Part shown: one piece after another, positions 9,611 to 18,749 of the stretch
Layout of the letters: each line of letters begins with the position of its first letter
Position numbering within the stretch: the first letter of the stretch is position 1
NCBI RefSeq assembly: GCF_037076465.1
Contig: NZ_AP028908.1
Coordinates: forward strand, 1,302,001-1,366,000
Length of the DNA stretch: 64,000 bases
Source: Pectobacterium araliae
GTDB lineage: Bacteria; Pseudomonadota; Gammaproteobacteria; Enterobacterales; Enterobacteriaceae
Reading direction: 5' to 3'
Translations under genes and position numbers: made by a program
The notes under the pieces: generated by a model
Databases searched by the model: none
What the model was told of the DNA's origin: nothing
What the model saw: the letters and a program-made list of their open reading frames with translations, nothing else

Positions 9611-10852
9611 ATGTTCAAATCTTTTTTCCCCAAACCTAAGTCGTTTTTCCTTTCAGCCTTGATATGGAGTACGTTTTGTATTTCCGTCTGGTACGGTTGG
9701 GTTCGTGATGATGTGGGGATCGCAAACAGTTCGTTGCCGACGAATGTCAGTCGATTTATTTCGTTACCCTACCTGTGGTTTTATGGTTACTACCTGATCT
9801 CGGTGGCGTTATTTTCCATCTTTTGGTTTTTGGTTTATCCCCATCGCTGGCAGTATTGGTCGGTACTCGGTTCAGCATTAATTATTTTTATGGCTTATTT
9901 TTCAGTGGAAATCGGCGTGGCGCTGAATGCCTGGTACGGGCCTTTTTATGACTTGATTCAAAAAGCGCTGGTTACCCAAGGTTCGATAACCGCGTCGGCA
10001 TTATATCAGGAGGTTTTTACCTTTCTCGGAATCATTATGCTTTCTGTTGCGGTGAGCGTTTTGAATCTGTTTCTGGTCAGCCACTATATTTTTCGCTGGC
10101 GAAGTGCGATGAACGAATACTACATCACTCACTGGCAGATATTGCGCCATATCGAAGGTGCAGCGCAGCGCGTGCAGGAAGATACTATGCGCTTTGCCAC
10201 GACGCTGGAAGGACTGGGGATTAATTTGATTAATGCCATTATGACGCTGGTGGCGTTTCTTCCGGTGCTCATTACGTTTTCTCCACATGTCCCTACTTTA
10301 CCGATACTGGGTGATATGCCTTATGGCCTGGTGATAGCCGCAGCAATATGGTCATTGGCAGGAACGGGACTGATTGCCTTGGTGGGTATTAAATTACCTG
10401 GTCTGGAATTTAACAATCAGCGAACGGAAGCCGCCTATCGGAAAGAGTTGGTGTACGGTGAAGATCATGCAAATCGCGCTGATCCGCTAACCGCCGCCGA
10501 ATTTTTTAGTGCCGTCAGAAAAAATTATTTCCGACTCTATTTTCATTACACCTATTTTAATATCGCAAGATTCCTCTATCTGCGAGCGGATAGCATTTTC
10601 AGCTTAATTTTACTGTTCCCAGCGATTATCGCCGGGACGCTTACTCTGGGCCTGATGACGCAGATTACCAATGTGTTTGACCGGGTGCGTGATTCCTTTC
10701 AATATTTGATTACCTCATGGTCGACGATTGTTGAGTTGCTCTCCATTTATAAACGGTTACGGGCTTTTGAGGCGATAATCGATCAGAAAAGCGATGATGT
10801 TATTGCAAAAAATGGAACATCTCATTCAATAAATCCCGATTTTTCCCGGTGA
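9611..10852 (+). CDS. SbmA/BacA-family inner-membrane peptide transporter, copy 2
   Basis: A 413-residue SbmA-family transporter, close in length to E. coli SbmA (406). It carries [53 protein letters not shown] and [16 protein letters not shown], and several long hydrophobic helices. Members import peptide antibiotics and other modified peptides driven by the proton gradient. Compared with copy 1 it keeps a hydrophilic tail ([18 protein letters not shown]). It sits 70 bp behind receptor copy 2, so one transcript probably makes both the outer- and inner-membrane steps of one import route. The real substrate is unknown; a peptide-like metallophore or a modified peptide would fit the pairing. 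Confidence 0.9.
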   Translation: MFKSFFPKPKSFFLSALIWSTFCISVWYGWVRDDVGIANSSLPTNVSRFISLPYLWFYGYYLISVALFSIFWFLVYPHRWQYWSVLGSALIIFMAYFSVEIGVALNAWYGPFYDLIQKALVTQGSITASALYQEVFTFLGIIMLSVAVSVLNLFLVSHYIFRWRSAMNEYYITHWQILRHIEGAAQRVQEDTMRFATTLEGLGINLINAIMTLVAFLPVLITFSPHVPTLPILGDMPYGLVIAAAIWSLAGTGLIALVGIKLPGLEFNNQRTEAAYRKELVYGEDHANRADPLTAAEFFSAVRKNYFRLYFHYTYFNIARFLYLRADSIFSLILLFPAIIAGTLTLGLMTQITNVFDRVRDSFQYLITSWSTIVELLSIYKRLRAFEAIIDQKSDDVIAKNGTSHSINPDFSR

Positions 10853-10934
10853 TGTGTGGCGTATAGTGAATAGCATATATCAATGAGCCGTTGCCGGCGA
10901 TAAACCACGCACGGTTGCCAGCAGGAGAAAGAGA

Positions 10935-11552
10935 ATGGATCAGGAATATGTTGTTGTACAAAATCCTATCGCACCACAGCGGTTGTTTTTACTTTTTCAC
11001 GGTGTGGGTGATACCGCGACTGGGATGGCACCAATCGGCCACTATTTTGCGACTGCTTTTCCTGACGCGTTGGTTGTTAGCATTGGCGGACCATTCAGTA
11101 CGGGATTCGGCGAAGGGCGCCAATGGTTTTCCGTGCAGGGCGTGACAGAGGAAAATCGGCTATCACGCATTGAAGCGGTGACCTCGCGCTTTGTTGAAAC
11201 GGTACGGTCCTGGCAGCAAAAAAGCGGCGTGGATTTTGCCCGAACCACGCTGATTGGTTTCTCGCAGGGGAGCATCATGTCACTGGAAGCGTTAAAGTCG
11301 GAACCTAAACTGGCCGGACACATTGTGGCCTTCAGCGGACGTTTTGCGGTATTGCCCGATAATGCATTCAGCGATGTGGTCGTTCATTTGGTTCACGGCG
11401 AGGCCGATGGAGTCATTGTCGTCGATCATGCACGTGCCGCGGCGCAACGTTTTAAAACGCTGGGGACGAAGTTCACATTGGATACCGTGCCGGGTGTCGG
11501 ACATGGCATCGATCAGCGCATGCTGAATCACGCATTGGCATACCTGAAATAA
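10935..11552 (+). CDS. ypfH: Esterase YpfH, alpha/beta hydrolase
   Basis: A 205-residue cytoplasmic serine esterase of the phospholipase/carboxylesterase family. The nucleophile elbow GFSQG puts the catalytic Ser at 110; Asp158 (HGEADGV) and His190 (GVGHGID) complete the triad, and the oxyanion region is LFHGVGD. Length fits E. coli YpfH, which hydrolyses short acyl esters. The ATG at 10935 follows AGGAGAAAGAGA, a strong ribosome site. In E. coli ypfH lies next to ypfN and dapE; here it still points towards ypfN but is separated from it by a chemoreceptor and three gene remnants (11.9–14.9 kb), so that interval was inserted or expanded in this lineage. Physiological substrate unknown. Confidence 0.85.
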   Translation: MDQEYVVVQNPIAPQRLFLLFHGVGDTATGMAPIGHYFATAFPDALVVSIGGPFSTGFGEGRQWFSVQGVTEENRLSRIEAVTSRFVETVRSWQQKSGVDFARTTLIGFSQGSIMSLEALKSEPKLAGHIVAFSGRFAVLPDNAFSDVVVHLVHGEADGVIVVDHARAAAQRFKTLGTKFTLDTVPGVGHGIDQRMLNHALAYLK

Positions 11553-11907
11553 GCAGGTCTTTCTCTATACCGAAAGATGCTGGTCGAAAGAATCCCTAGA
11601 CGCTTACTTGGGTAAGTGCCTGGGGATTTACGTCTTAATCTCTGCTGGTGCAACCCTTTTTATTTTTAGCTTATTGTCGATGCGTATTCTAATCGCGTAT
11701 CAGCAATGTGTTTTTATTTTTTTAAGGCTGGATTTTTATCGGGTTATATTTTTTTTGATGATTATTTTATCCATGTTTTAAATTGTTTAATCCATATTTA
11801 AATGTCGGTTTGTCCGTGGAAATATCTTTATTTGTGCCGAAGGATAAATATTTGCCTTCTTTTTTCCGATATAACTATATCGTCCTTATGGAAAAAGAGG
11901 GTGTGAC
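11553..11907. other. Intergenic region with a long imperfect hairpin
   Basis: Between ypfH and the chemoreceptor. AATCCCTAGACGCTTAC at about 11590–11606 pairs imperfectly with GTAAGTGCCTGGGGATT at 11612–11628. No clear T-run follows, so it may be a weak terminator or a dispersed palindrome. The rest is AT-rich promoter DNA. Confidence 0.45.
11845..11872 (+). promoter_or_regulatory. Possible sigma-28 (FliA) promoter for chemoreceptor 1
   Basis: TAAATATT (11845–11852) and TCCGATAT (11865–11872) resemble the FliA consensus TAAAGTTT/GCCGATAA. The spacing is 12 rather than the usual 11, so this is weaker than the site before the second chemoreceptor. It lies 35 bp upstream of the start codon. Confidence 0.4.
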
Positions 11908-13578
11908 ATGTTTAAACGTATTAAAGTGATTACCATCCTTATTATTGTCTTGTTTATATTAGGGATATCTCAATTTTTCACCGGCGCGTTATCGGTTCGG
12001 GCGCTGATTAACGACAAAGAGGGGTTTCTTGTTTCTCAGCGTTCTAACCAGAATGTTGCCGCATTTACCGATGCATGGATCATGATGAATCAGACGCGCA
12101 TTGCTATCGGTTCCATTGTACAAAATATGATGATGGGGAATGCGGATAAGGAGGGCATGCAGGCACTCTTGCAGCAAGCGAAGTCACAGTTGGCCGCATC
12201 GGAGAACAGCTATAAACAGTACCTGTCAATTCCTAACCCTCCGGGAATGGATGAAAACCTTGCTAAAAAACTTGAGGATAGCTACAGCGCGTATCAGAAA
12301 CTGCTCAATGATATTATTGATGCGCTTTCCGCAGGCCAGGCGGGATCGGCGATGAAGTTGCATAACGGGGCGACGGCACTTAATGTCACGATGCAGGACG
12401 CCTATATTGCGTGGCGCGCGGCACAAAACCAGCTATCTGACGAGGGGCTACGGAAAAATAATCTCGCCTTTGAAACGATGTTGTGGCTATTGGGCGCAAC
12501 GACGGTGATCGTTGTCCTGGCGATTATTCTCAGTTGGATCGGGTTACAGCGTATTTTATTGCAACCACTACACGCATTAATGCGACATATTAGTGCCATC
12601 GCCGAGGGTGATTTGACGTTGCCTATTAGCGCTAACGGGCGTAATGAAATGAGCCAGCTTGCAGAGGGATTACGCCATATGCAACAGTCATTGATCAATA
12701 CGGTGGGCCTGGTTCGCGATAGTTCACACGCTATCTATTCGGGAGCCAGTGAAATTTCGGCTGGCAGTAATGATCTGTCATCCCGTACCGAACAGCAGGC
12801 GGCATCATTGCAGGAAACTGCGGCCAGTATGGAACAATTGACGTCCACCGTGAAGCTGAATACGGACAATGCCCGACAGGCGGCCGAACTGGCAAAAAAT
12901 GCTTCGGAAACGGCAGGGAAAGGTGGGGCTGTCGTGGAGAATGTGGTGAAAACCATGAACGATATCTCGGATAGCTCGCAAAAAATCGCTCACATCACCG
13001 GCGTGATTGATGGCATTGCTTTCCAAACCAATATTCTGGCGCTGAATGCGGCGGTGGAAGCGGCTCGTGCGGGAGAACAGGGGCGTGGTTTTGCTGTGGT
13101 GGCGGGTGAAGTGCGAACGCTGGCACAGCGTAGCGCACAGGCGGCAAAAGAGATCAAATCGTTGATCGACGATTCGGTCAGCCGAGTCAGTACGGGGTCG
13201 GCACAGGTTAACGAAGCGGGCGATACAATGAAAAAAATCGTCGACGCGGTGAGCCAATTGACGGATATCATGGGCGAAATCGCCTCTGCGTCGGACGAAC
13301 AAAGCCGCGGTATTGATCAGGTGGGACAGGCGATCACCGAAATGGATCGCGTTACGCAACAAAATGCCACGTTGGTGGAAGAATCGGCTTCTGCCGCCGC
13401 CGCATTGGAAGAGCAGGCCAAATTTTTGCAGAACGCGGTTGAGGTGTTCAACATTAATCGGGCGACAGCGCAGGCACATCGTGTCGAGAGCGGTCCTTCT
13501 CCTGCTGCATTACCGACATCGCTATTGCCCAAACCTACGTCTGGCAGATCATCGAATGCGAATTGGGAAATGTTTTAA
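11908..13578 (+). CDS. Methyl-accepting chemotaxis protein 1
   Basis: A 556-residue inner-membrane chemoreceptor of the Tsr/Tar type. A first membrane helix (about 7–28), a periplasmic ligand-binding domain (about 30–188, four-helix-bundle type by its helical pattern), a second helix (about 190–213), a HAMP segment (about 214–267) and a long cytoplasmic signalling coil follow in order. The hairpin tip, FQTNILALNAAVEAARAG at about 372–389, is the strongly conserved CheA/CheW contact. It ends in NWEMF, a close variant of the NWETF pentapeptide that tethers CheR and CheB, so it is probably a major, self-adapting receptor. GAGGG before the ATG is the ribosome site. The ligand cannot be told from sequence. 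It sits in the accessory interval between ypfH and ypfN. Confidence 0.93.
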   Translation: MFKRIKVITILIIVLFILGISQFFTGALSVRALINDKEGFLVSQRSNQNVAAFTDAWIMMNQTRIAIGSIVQNMMMGNADKEGMQALLQQAKSQLAASENSYKQYLSIPNPPGMDENLAKKLEDSYSAYQKLLNDIIDALSAGQAGSAMKLHNGATALNVTMQDAYIAWRAAQNQLSDEGLRKNNLAFETMLWLLGATTVIVVLAIILSWIGLQRILLQPLHALMRHISAIAEGDLTLPISANGRNEMSQLAEGLRHMQQSLINTVGLVRDSSHAIYSGASEISAGSNDLSSRTEQQAASLQETAASMEQLTSTVKLNTDNARQAAELAKNASETAGKGGAVVENVVKTMNDISDSSQKIAHITGVIDGIAFQTNILALNAAVEAARAGEQGRGFAVVAGEVRTLAQRSAQAAKEIKSLIDDSVSRVSTGSAQVNEAGDTMKKIVDAVSQLTDIMGEIASASDEQSRGIDQVGQAITEMDRVTQQNATLVEESASAAAALEEQAKFLQNAVEVFNINRATAQAHRVESGPSPAALPTSLLPKPTSGRSSNANWEMF

Positions 13579-13611
13579 CCGAGGTGTTGGGTTGAAACGT
13601 ATAGCACAAAC

Positions 13612-13647
13612 AAATCAATGCAGGCTGTTATGGCCTGCATTGATTTT
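13612..13647 (+). terminator. Hairpin behind chemoreceptor 1
   Basis: AAATCAATGCAGGC pairs with GCCTGCATTGATTT across a short loop, followed by a few T. It would end chemoreceptor transcription and, being symmetrical, the remnant on the other strand. Confidence 0.55.
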
Positions 13648-13664
13648 GCTGGCAATAACCCGCT

Positions 13665-13975
13665 TTAAACGCGTTCGACGATCATGGAGATACCTTGACC
13701 ACCGCCGATGCACAGCGTCGCTAATCCCAACGTTTTGTTATAGTTATGCAGCGCGTGTACCCGCGTGACGAGAATGCGTGCACCGCTTGCGCCGATAGGG
13801 TGACCCGCTTCAATCGCGGCAACGGCTTTCTGCTGTGATGCCAGCGCCACCCGATCTTGCTCTTCACGCGTGAGCCGATAGGGCGCGGCGCTCATGTTTT
13901 CCATCCCGCCCGTCACGCAGACCTGATTGTCACCGGATAGGATAGACTGTGCGCCCAGCACGACGGCCTTCAAAT
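13665..13975 (-). pseudogene. Acetyl-CoA acetyltransferase (thiolase) remnant
   Basis: On the minus strand the frame first shows a thiolase stretch [16 protein letters not shown] then [11 protein letters not shown] and [22 protein letters not shown], then jumps directly to the C-terminal thiolase block [13 protein letters not shown] and ends [15 protein letters not shown] with a genuine stop. The N-terminal part (active-site Cys region) is missing and roughly 150 residues between the two blocks are deleted. The product cannot be a functional thiolase. It belongs to the decayed cluster with the AtuA-like and LysR remnants next to it, suggesting a lost acyl-CoA catabolic operon. Confidence 0.85.
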
Positions 13976-14169
13976 AAATAAGAACGGAAATGGCTGGCAT
14001 CAATGACTTTATTATTCATTGCGTGTTTACTCTGAAAGTTATTTCTCTGAAAATGGCCGCACGATTCCCCATAGGTAAATAAATACCTGTTAATCGTGGC
14101 GGCAAATTTGTGTTATTTAGAAAATAGGGTGGGGAATATATAAATCCCACCCGTTTCTCTGTTATCGAA

Positions 14170-14500
14170 TTAAATATTGATATCCAGTATGGCCGAACTT
14201 AATCCCTTGCCGTGCATATCCAGCGCCAGCGAGCGGGTGACACCGCCGCCGAGTGCGCCGTACATGACGAAGTTCAGTGCGCCAATGCTGGGTAACTCAT
14301 AGCGAACGACATCGCCTGTTACGATATCGGCAAACCAGGATTTCACTTTTTCGGCAGTGATCTTTTCTTTCAGTACGTCGTAATCTTCCGCACGGTAGGC
14401 AATGAGCGAAATATTGGAGGTCTTGCCTTTATCGCGCTGACTGAAACGGATAATTTCACGCGCGCTGCTCAGAAAATAAATCTCTCTCAGCCTGCATTCA
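14170..14500 (-). pseudogene. AtuA-like (DUF1446-type) protein, C-terminal remnant
   Basis: Reading the minus strand from about 14500 gives a C-terminal piece of about 100 residues with the blocks RFSQRDKGKTSNISLIAYR, ELPSIGALNFVMYGALGGG and VTRSLALDMHGKGLSSA, ending at a TAA at 14170–14172. This is the C-terminal domain seen in AtuA-family proteins of acyclic terpene and related acyl-CoA catabolism, as far as I recall the family. No start or N-terminal domain is present; the piece abuts the LysR remnant on the other strand. It is a gene fragment left by deletion. Confidence 0.7.
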
Positions 14501-14508
14501 GTTCCCGC

Positions 14509-14928
14509 ATGCTATTTGCCGATAGTTTTTATCTGATTTGCCAGCACTCGCACCTGCTGGCGCAGCGTGACAGTGTTGATGTCGCCGATGTAGCGCAATA
14601 CCCGTTTGTCGGGTTCTGCAAAGGCACTAGCATTCGGCAATACACCGATCAGCTTATCGAGCCGGAGGGCTTTAACTACGTGCTTGAAGTGCGTTAGTTG
14701 ACCACCATGATGGGGCTGGTGGCAGCAAATTATGGTGTGAGTCTTGTGACGGGGCTGACGCGGTTTCAGTTTCAGCACAAAGACATTGCGATTATTCCGT
14801 TTAGGGATTTATCACTACAGCGTGGCATCTATCTGGTGACGGATAAAGAACGCCAATTGTCGGTGTGCGCGAAAGAGTTTTATGATTTTCTTCTGGAGCG
14901 GGCGGAAAGTTTTGTTCCCGCAGCGTGA
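14509..14928 (+). pseudogene. LysR-type regulator, substrate-binding domain remnant with in-frame stop
   Basis: The plus strand encodes the C-terminal half of a LysR effector domain: ADSFYLICQHSHLLAQRD, then YPFVGFCKGTSIRQ, then after a TAG at 14695–14697 the frame continues TTMMGLVAANYGVSLV and ends FLLERAESFVPAA. The TAG stands where a CAG (Gln) codon would give RQLTTMMGLV, so a single substitution broke it. The DNA-binding N-terminus is absent. It probably once controlled the divergent catabolic genes whose fragments lie beside it. Confidence 0.82.
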
Positions 14929-14991
14929 GAATCCAAACCGCCCGCAGCGCGGGACTTCGCTCGCGTGCAGGTAGTTTGGCGATGACCGATG

Positions 14992-15183
14992 TCAGGGCTT
15001 TTTCTGCGGCCAGTCGTCGTCTTCATTGTCCCATTTATCGTTGTTGTCACGATGCGGGGGCAATTTCGGTTTGTTGAGCAGAAAACGCGTATGGTCAACG
15101 TTGCGCAATTCTTTGATGCCGTTAATCAGCATGCCTATCAGGACAATCAGAATTATCCACCAGTAATCAGCCAGCCATGCCAT
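14992..15183 (-). CDS. ypfN: Small membrane protein YpfN (UPF0370)
   Basis: A 63-residue protein with one N-terminal transmembrane helix (about 4–23, [13 protein letters not shown]) and a charged, Asp-rich cytoplasmic tail ([13 protein letters not shown]). It matches the enterobacterial YpfN family, which sits behind dapE. Function unknown. It begins 3 bases after the M15 peptidase gene stop, so it is the last gene of the yffB–dapE–peptidase–ypfN run and probably translated from the same mRNA. Confidence 0.85.
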   Translation of the reverse strand: MAWLADYWWIILIVLIGMLINGIKELRNVDHTRFLLNKPKLPPHRDNNDKWDNEDDDWPQKKP

Positions 15184-15185
15184 GG

Positions 15186-15860
15186 TTACGCCTCATCAAC
15201 GTTATGAATGTAACGGGTAAACAGTTGCGGCAGGTGCTGGCAGAGCCAGTGGTAGCCCGCAATATCTTCGTCTTGCCAGGCAGCAAGGATGAGATCCGGC
15301 GTAAGCTGTTCTTCCGCATACTGTGCTAATGGATAATAGCTGATATGCCAGGGTTCGGCTGCGACACCGCCGAGATCGTGTGCATAAGGCCGATAAAAAC
15401 CGTATTCATGCATATGCGCACTCAGCCATGCACTCAGAGCGGTAAAATAACCGCCTTCTTCATATTCCCACGGTTCCAACTGGAGCGAGCTGCCTGCGGG
15501 TAATAAATCAGGATCGTAAATATCCAGATCGCTGCCCCAGTGGTGACGACTGGAACCGGGCATCGCAGACCAGCGCAGAATTGCCTCACAGCGTGCACTT
15601 TCGTCCAGAGATAACACGTCCAGCGGCTGGCTGTTGGCATCCATGACGGGACGTTCGCCGCGAAATTTGCCATTCCAGATCTGGCGCTGGCGCTCGAAAT
15701 CACGAAACGTACTGGCAGGCTGTAGGTTAAACCCTGCCGCTTTGGCCGCCTGCTGTAGCGCCCGAAACGCGGTTACCGCCTCTGGCTGAAGACGATGGCG
15801 ACCATGTAAAGCGACTAAATGCTGGTCGCTTTTACCGGTTAACATAGCTGGCGTCATCAT
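15186..15860 (-). CDS. M15-family D,D-carboxypeptidase-like protein, coupled to dapE
   Basis: A 224-residue zinc peptidase of the M15B (VanY/DacB-like) family. The zinc motif [14 protein letters not shown] (SxHxxGxAxD type) supplies a His and an Asp, and EPWHISYY supplies the catalytic Glu and last His. No signal peptide is visible, which is odd for an enzyme of peptidoglycan; it may act on cytoplasmic muropeptides or another D-Ala-containing peptide. The start is taken as the ATG at 15860 that overlaps the dapE stop (ATGATGA); a longer frame would extend 69 bases into dapE. The coupling with dapE, an enzyme of diaminopimelate synthesis, links it to cell-wall metabolism. E. coli lacks this gene at the locus. 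Confidence 0.8.
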   Translation of the reverse strand: MMTPAMLTGKSDQHLVALHGRHRLQPEAVTAFRALQQAAKAAGFNLQPASTFRDFERQRQIWNGKFRGERPVMDANSQPLDVLSLDESARCEAILRWSAMPGSSRHHWGSDLDIYDPDLLPAGSSLQLEPWEYEEGGYFTALSAWLSAHMHEYGFYRPYAHDLGGVAAEPWHISYYPLAQYAEEQLTPDLILAAWQDEDIAGYHWLCQHLPQLFTRYIHNVDEA

Positions 15861-16984
15861 GCGATGAGCTGCTCCATAATGCGCTGGTACATCCGGCTCA
15901 GCAGTTGCAGATCTGCTGCGCTGACGCATTCGTCCACTTTATGGATTGTGGCGTTGACGGGGCCTAGCTCAACCACCTGTGCGCCCATGCGGGCAATGAA
16001 TCGTCCATCGGAGGTGCCACCATTGGTCAGAAGTTCTGGTGTAACTTCATTGTAATGTCCGACGGCATTCACCACGGCATCGACCAGTTCGCCGCGAGCG
16101 GTCAGGAATGGCTGGCCGGAGAGCTTCCAGTCGATGGTGTAATTAAGCTGGTGGCGATCCAGTAATTCTGCGACGCGTTGCTGGATTAACACATCGGTTA
16201 ATTCGGTGCTGAAGCGGAAATTAAACTGTACAAACAGCTCACCGGGGATGACGTTATTACTCCCCGTACCCGCCTGAATATTGGCTATTTGCATGGTGGT
16301 TGGCGGGAAGAATTCGTTGCCCTGATCCCACTCGGTAGCGATCAGTTCGTTGAGTGCCGGTGCTGCGCGGTGAACGGGGTTGTCTGCCAGATGAGGATAG
16401 GCAACGTGCCCTTGTACGCCGTGTACGCGCAAATTCGCGGTGATAGAACCCCGACGGCCGTTTTTGACGACATCGCCCACGGCATGCGTACTGGACGGCT
16501 CGCCGACCAGACAATAGTCCAATCGTTCGTTGCGCGCCATCAGCGCCTCAACCACTTTTACCGTGCCGTTAACGGCGCTGGCTTCTTCGTCCGACGTAAT
16601 CAGGAACGCGAGACGCCCTTGATGATTCGGGTGGGCGGCGACAAAGCGCTCGGCGGCAATCACCATCGCGGCCAGTGAACCTTTCATGTCTGCCGCGCCG
16701 CGGCCGTACAGCATGCCGTCACGAATGATGGGCTCAAACGGCGGGTGCTGCCAGTGGGTTTCATCGCCGCTGGGAACCACATCGGTGTGTCCGGCAAAGG
16801 CCAGCGTTTTTCCCGCGCCGCGCCATGCCCAGAAATTTTGGGTATCGCCAAAATCCATCGCTTCGACGGTAAAGCCGATCGCCGTCAGGCGTTCAATCAT
16901 GAGTGCCTGGCAGCCCTCGTCATTTGGGCTGAGGGAAGGGCGTTTAATTAACTGTTGAGCGAGTTCTATGACTGGGCAAGACAC
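15857..16984 (-). CDS. dapE: Succinyl-diaminopimelate desuccinylase DapE
   Basis: This 375-residue zinc enzyme hydrolyses N-succinyl-LL-diaminopimelate to LL-diaminopimelate and succinate in lysine and peptidoglycan synthesis. [12 protein letters not shown] gives the first metal ligands (His66, catalytic Asp68); [12 protein letters not shown] provides the bridging Asp; TSDEEASA the Glu pair; and TIHKVDE near the end the last His. I use the GTG at 16984, which gives exactly the E. coli length and SCPVIEL N-terminus; an upstream ATG at 17059 would overlap yffB. It follows yffB after one base and overlaps the M15 gene, so the three are co-translated. Confidence 0.95.
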   Translation of the reverse strand: MSCPVIELAQQLIKRPSLSPNDEGCQALMIERLTAIGFTVEAMDFGDTQNFWAWRGAGKTLAFAGHTDVVPSGDETHWQHPPFEPIIRDGMLYGRGAADMKGSLAAMVIAAERFVAAHPNHQGRLAFLITSDEEASAVNGTVKVVEALMARNERLDYCLVGEPSSTHAVGDVVKNGRRGSITANLRVHGVQGHVAYPHLADNPVHRAAPALNELIATEWDQGNEFFPPTTMQIANIQAGTGSNNVIPGELFVQFNFRFSTELTDVLIQQRVAELLDRHQLNYTIDWKLSGQPFLTARGELVDAVVNAVGHYNEVTPELLTNGGTSDGRFIARMGAQVVELGPVNATIHKVDECVSAADLQLLSRMYQRIMEQLIA

Positions 16985-16985
16985 G

Positions 16986-17363
16986 TTATTTGTTCTCCGC
17001 AATAAATTTCTGATAGCTGTCGATACTGAATCCAAGTAGTGCATTGCCGTCATCGGCAATCAGCAACGGTCGTTTAATCACTGCTGGCTGTTCCAGCATC
17101 AGATTTTTAGCAGCCTCTGCGCTGTCGCGGGTATCGCTGTTGATCCGTTCACGCTGTTCTTCGCTGAGCTTACGCCAGGTCGTCCCGCGTGTGTTGAGTA
17201 AGGCCTGAAACCCCAGTTGATCGATAAAACGCTGTAGCAGTGGTTCATCCAGACCGTCGGCACGGTAATCATGAAAGTGGAACGCTACCTGTTGATCCTC
17301 CAGCCAGCGGCGCGCTTTCTTTATAGTGTCACAGTTTTTGATGCCGTATAGGGTTAGCGCCAT
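16986..17363 (-). CDS. yffB: Spx/ArsC-like protein YffB
   Basis: A 125-residue thioredoxin-fold protein of the ArsC/Spx family. It begins [18 protein letters not shown] with a single Cys at 11 in the position of the ArsC nucleophile, but without the full arsenate-reductase set, as in E. coli YffB. The start ATG at 17363 has a fair ribosome site (GAAAGGAT). It is first in the operon with dapE. Biochemical role is unsettled; glutathione-dependent thiol chemistry has been suggested for the family. Confidence 0.87.
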   Translation of the reverse strand: MALTLYGIKNCDTIKKARRWLEDQQVAFHFHDYRADGLDEPLLQRFIDQLGFQALLNTRGTTWRKLSEEQRERINSDTRDSAEAAKNLMLEQPAVIKRPLLIADDGNALLGFSIDSYQKFIAENK

Positions 17364-17537
17364 AGGGGTAAAATCCTTTCTGCTTATTAGGTTGCATGAC
17401 GATTGCTGTACTGGACAGCGCGGCTTGGTGGAGCCTAATCGTGCGATAGCCCAGCATGCCGAAAAAAGGCGGGGAGATCTACTGTGAACTGTGTAGCAGA
17501 AATAGGCGGTAGTACGCTTTTTATACTTTCATAACAC

Positions 17538-17567
17538 TTTTACCTGATTAAAAAGTGTGCGTATAAT
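17538..17567 (+). promoter_or_regulatory. Promoter for ypfM
   Basis: A perfect -10 box TATAAT lies at 17562–17567, with TTTTAC at 17538–17543 as a poor -35 at 18-bp spacing. Transcription would start about 20 bases before the ypfM ATG. Confidence 0.55.
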
Positions 17568-17596
17568 GCGTCGCCGTTAATCACCAAGAGGTTCGC

Positions 17597-17656
17597 ATGG
17601 TAGAAGTAGAAGTGAGTACTTGGAAAGATTTTATTGAAGCAATGTTACGCAAATAA
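17597..17656 (+). CDS. ypfM: 19-residue small protein YpfM
   Basis: The frame encodes MVEVEVSTWKDFIEAMLRK then TAA. This matches the 19-residue E. coli YpfM (from memory, ending WKDFIEVMLRK) at the same chromosomal place, upstream of and divergent from yffB. An AAGAGG ribosome site lies 6 bases before the ATG, a TATAAT promoter 30 bases upstream, and a terminator hairpin begins about 50 bases after the stop, so it is a complete tiny transcription unit. The conserved half WKDFIEAMLRK is amphipathic. Function unknown. Confidence 0.85.
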   Translation: MVEVEVSTWKDFIEAMLRK

Positions 17657-17702
17657 TAACAAGAAGTACCGATAATCATTGCATACCAGGAATAAAATCA
17701 TA

Positions 17703-17742
17703 TGAAGAAGCAGTATTGAGTCTCTCAATGCTGCTTTTTTTC
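17703..17742 (+). terminator. Terminator behind ypfM
   Basis: AAGCAGTATTGAG pairs with TCAATGCTGCTT, followed by a run of T. It closes the short ypfM transcript. Confidence 0.75.
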
Positions 17743-17820
17743 TATGTGAAAAGAGGAAACCTGAGTAAATAAAAGAGGGTATTATTAATTTTCTTATGAA
17801 TTCTATTTTCTTTTTTTAAT

Positions 17821-18531
17821 TCATATTGATAGTTCGTTAAGCGCAAATTTCGCGGCGGAAATTGCGTGAAGCTTGCTGGTATCAAAAAGAGGAACTTTCG
17901 CATCCTGAGCGCTGATTAACAGTGGGATCTCTGTACAGCCAAGAATGATACCTTCTGCGCCTTGCTGTTCGAGTTGCTGGATAATGTCCCGATACACCAG
18001 CCTTGATGCGTCATTAATGTTCCCCAGACACAGCTCGTCGTAAATGATGCGGCTAACAGCTTCTTTCCCCACGGGGTCGGGAACAATTACGTCTACGCCA
18101 AACCGTTCCTGAATGCGCTGACGATAAAAGTCTTGTTCCATCGTGTAGCGGGTTCCCAGTAAACCCACTTTCTTTACTCCGTGCTGTTTCAGGCTGGCGC
18201 CAGTGGCATCGGCAATATGTAGAAGAGGGCGCTGGCAGGCGCGTTCAACGTCATCAGCGACCTTATGCATGGTGTTGGTACAGATGACGATAGCGTCTGC
18301 CCCCGCTTGACGTAATCCTATGGCGATATTACCCAGCACGGTAGCGGCCTGCGACCAATCACCCTGTGACTGCAATTGTTCTATCTCGTGAAAATCGACA
18401 CTGTGAAGGATGATCTTGGCGGAGTGTAGGCCACCCAGTTGGTTTTTCACATATTCGTTAATCATGCGATAATACGGGATAGTGGATTCCCAACTCATAC
18501 CCCCAATCAAACCCAGCGTTTTACTTACCAT
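17821..18531 (-). CDS. Aspartate/glutamate racemase family protein (YgeA-like)
   Basis: A 236-residue PLP-independent amino-acid racemase. The two catalytic cysteines are visible: Cys84 in VICTNTMHK and Cys199 in ILGCTEIPLL. The N-terminus LGLIGGMSWEST is the hallmark of the aspartate-racemase/YgeA subgroup. I choose the ATG at 18531 because a strong GAAGGGAG ribosome site precedes it and because it gives the usual length (about 230); the longer frame to 18654 has no family match. It probably makes a D-amino acid, possibly for the cell wall or signalling; the exact substrate is unknown. It is monocistronic and divergent from cspE. Confidence 0.87.
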   Translation of the reverse strand: MVSKTLGLIGGMSWESTIPYYRMINEYVKNQLGGLHSAKIILHSVDFHEIEQLQSQGDWSQAATVLGNIAIGLRQAGADAIVICTNTMHKVADDVERACQRPLLHIADATGASLKQHGVKKVGLLGTRYTMEQDFYRQRIQERFGVDVIVPDPVGKEAVSRIIYDELCLGNINDASRLVYRDIIQQLEQQGAEGIILGCTEIPLLISAQDAKVPLFDTSKLHAISAAKFALNELSI

Positions 18532-18749
18532 CGCGTCTCCCTTCGATATCATAAAAAGTAATGAATCGGCCAGAACTGAACTCTCCGCGTTCTGCATTGG
18601 ATTAAAATAGGGCAACCGGATTATCCGGTATACATTTTTAGCGATTTTTATCACTTTTTATCCAACTTCAACTGGACAAAAGGTCAATCTATTGTTGTAC
18701 TGTACCTGACACAGATTTTGTGTCTTTCATTCATGTAAAGGTAAGTTTG

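Noticed and set aside
12805..13479. 224-codon minus-strand frame inside chemoreceptor 1
   Set aside because: Shadow of the receptor coding frame; same for the frames inside chemoreceptor 2, leuS and miaB.
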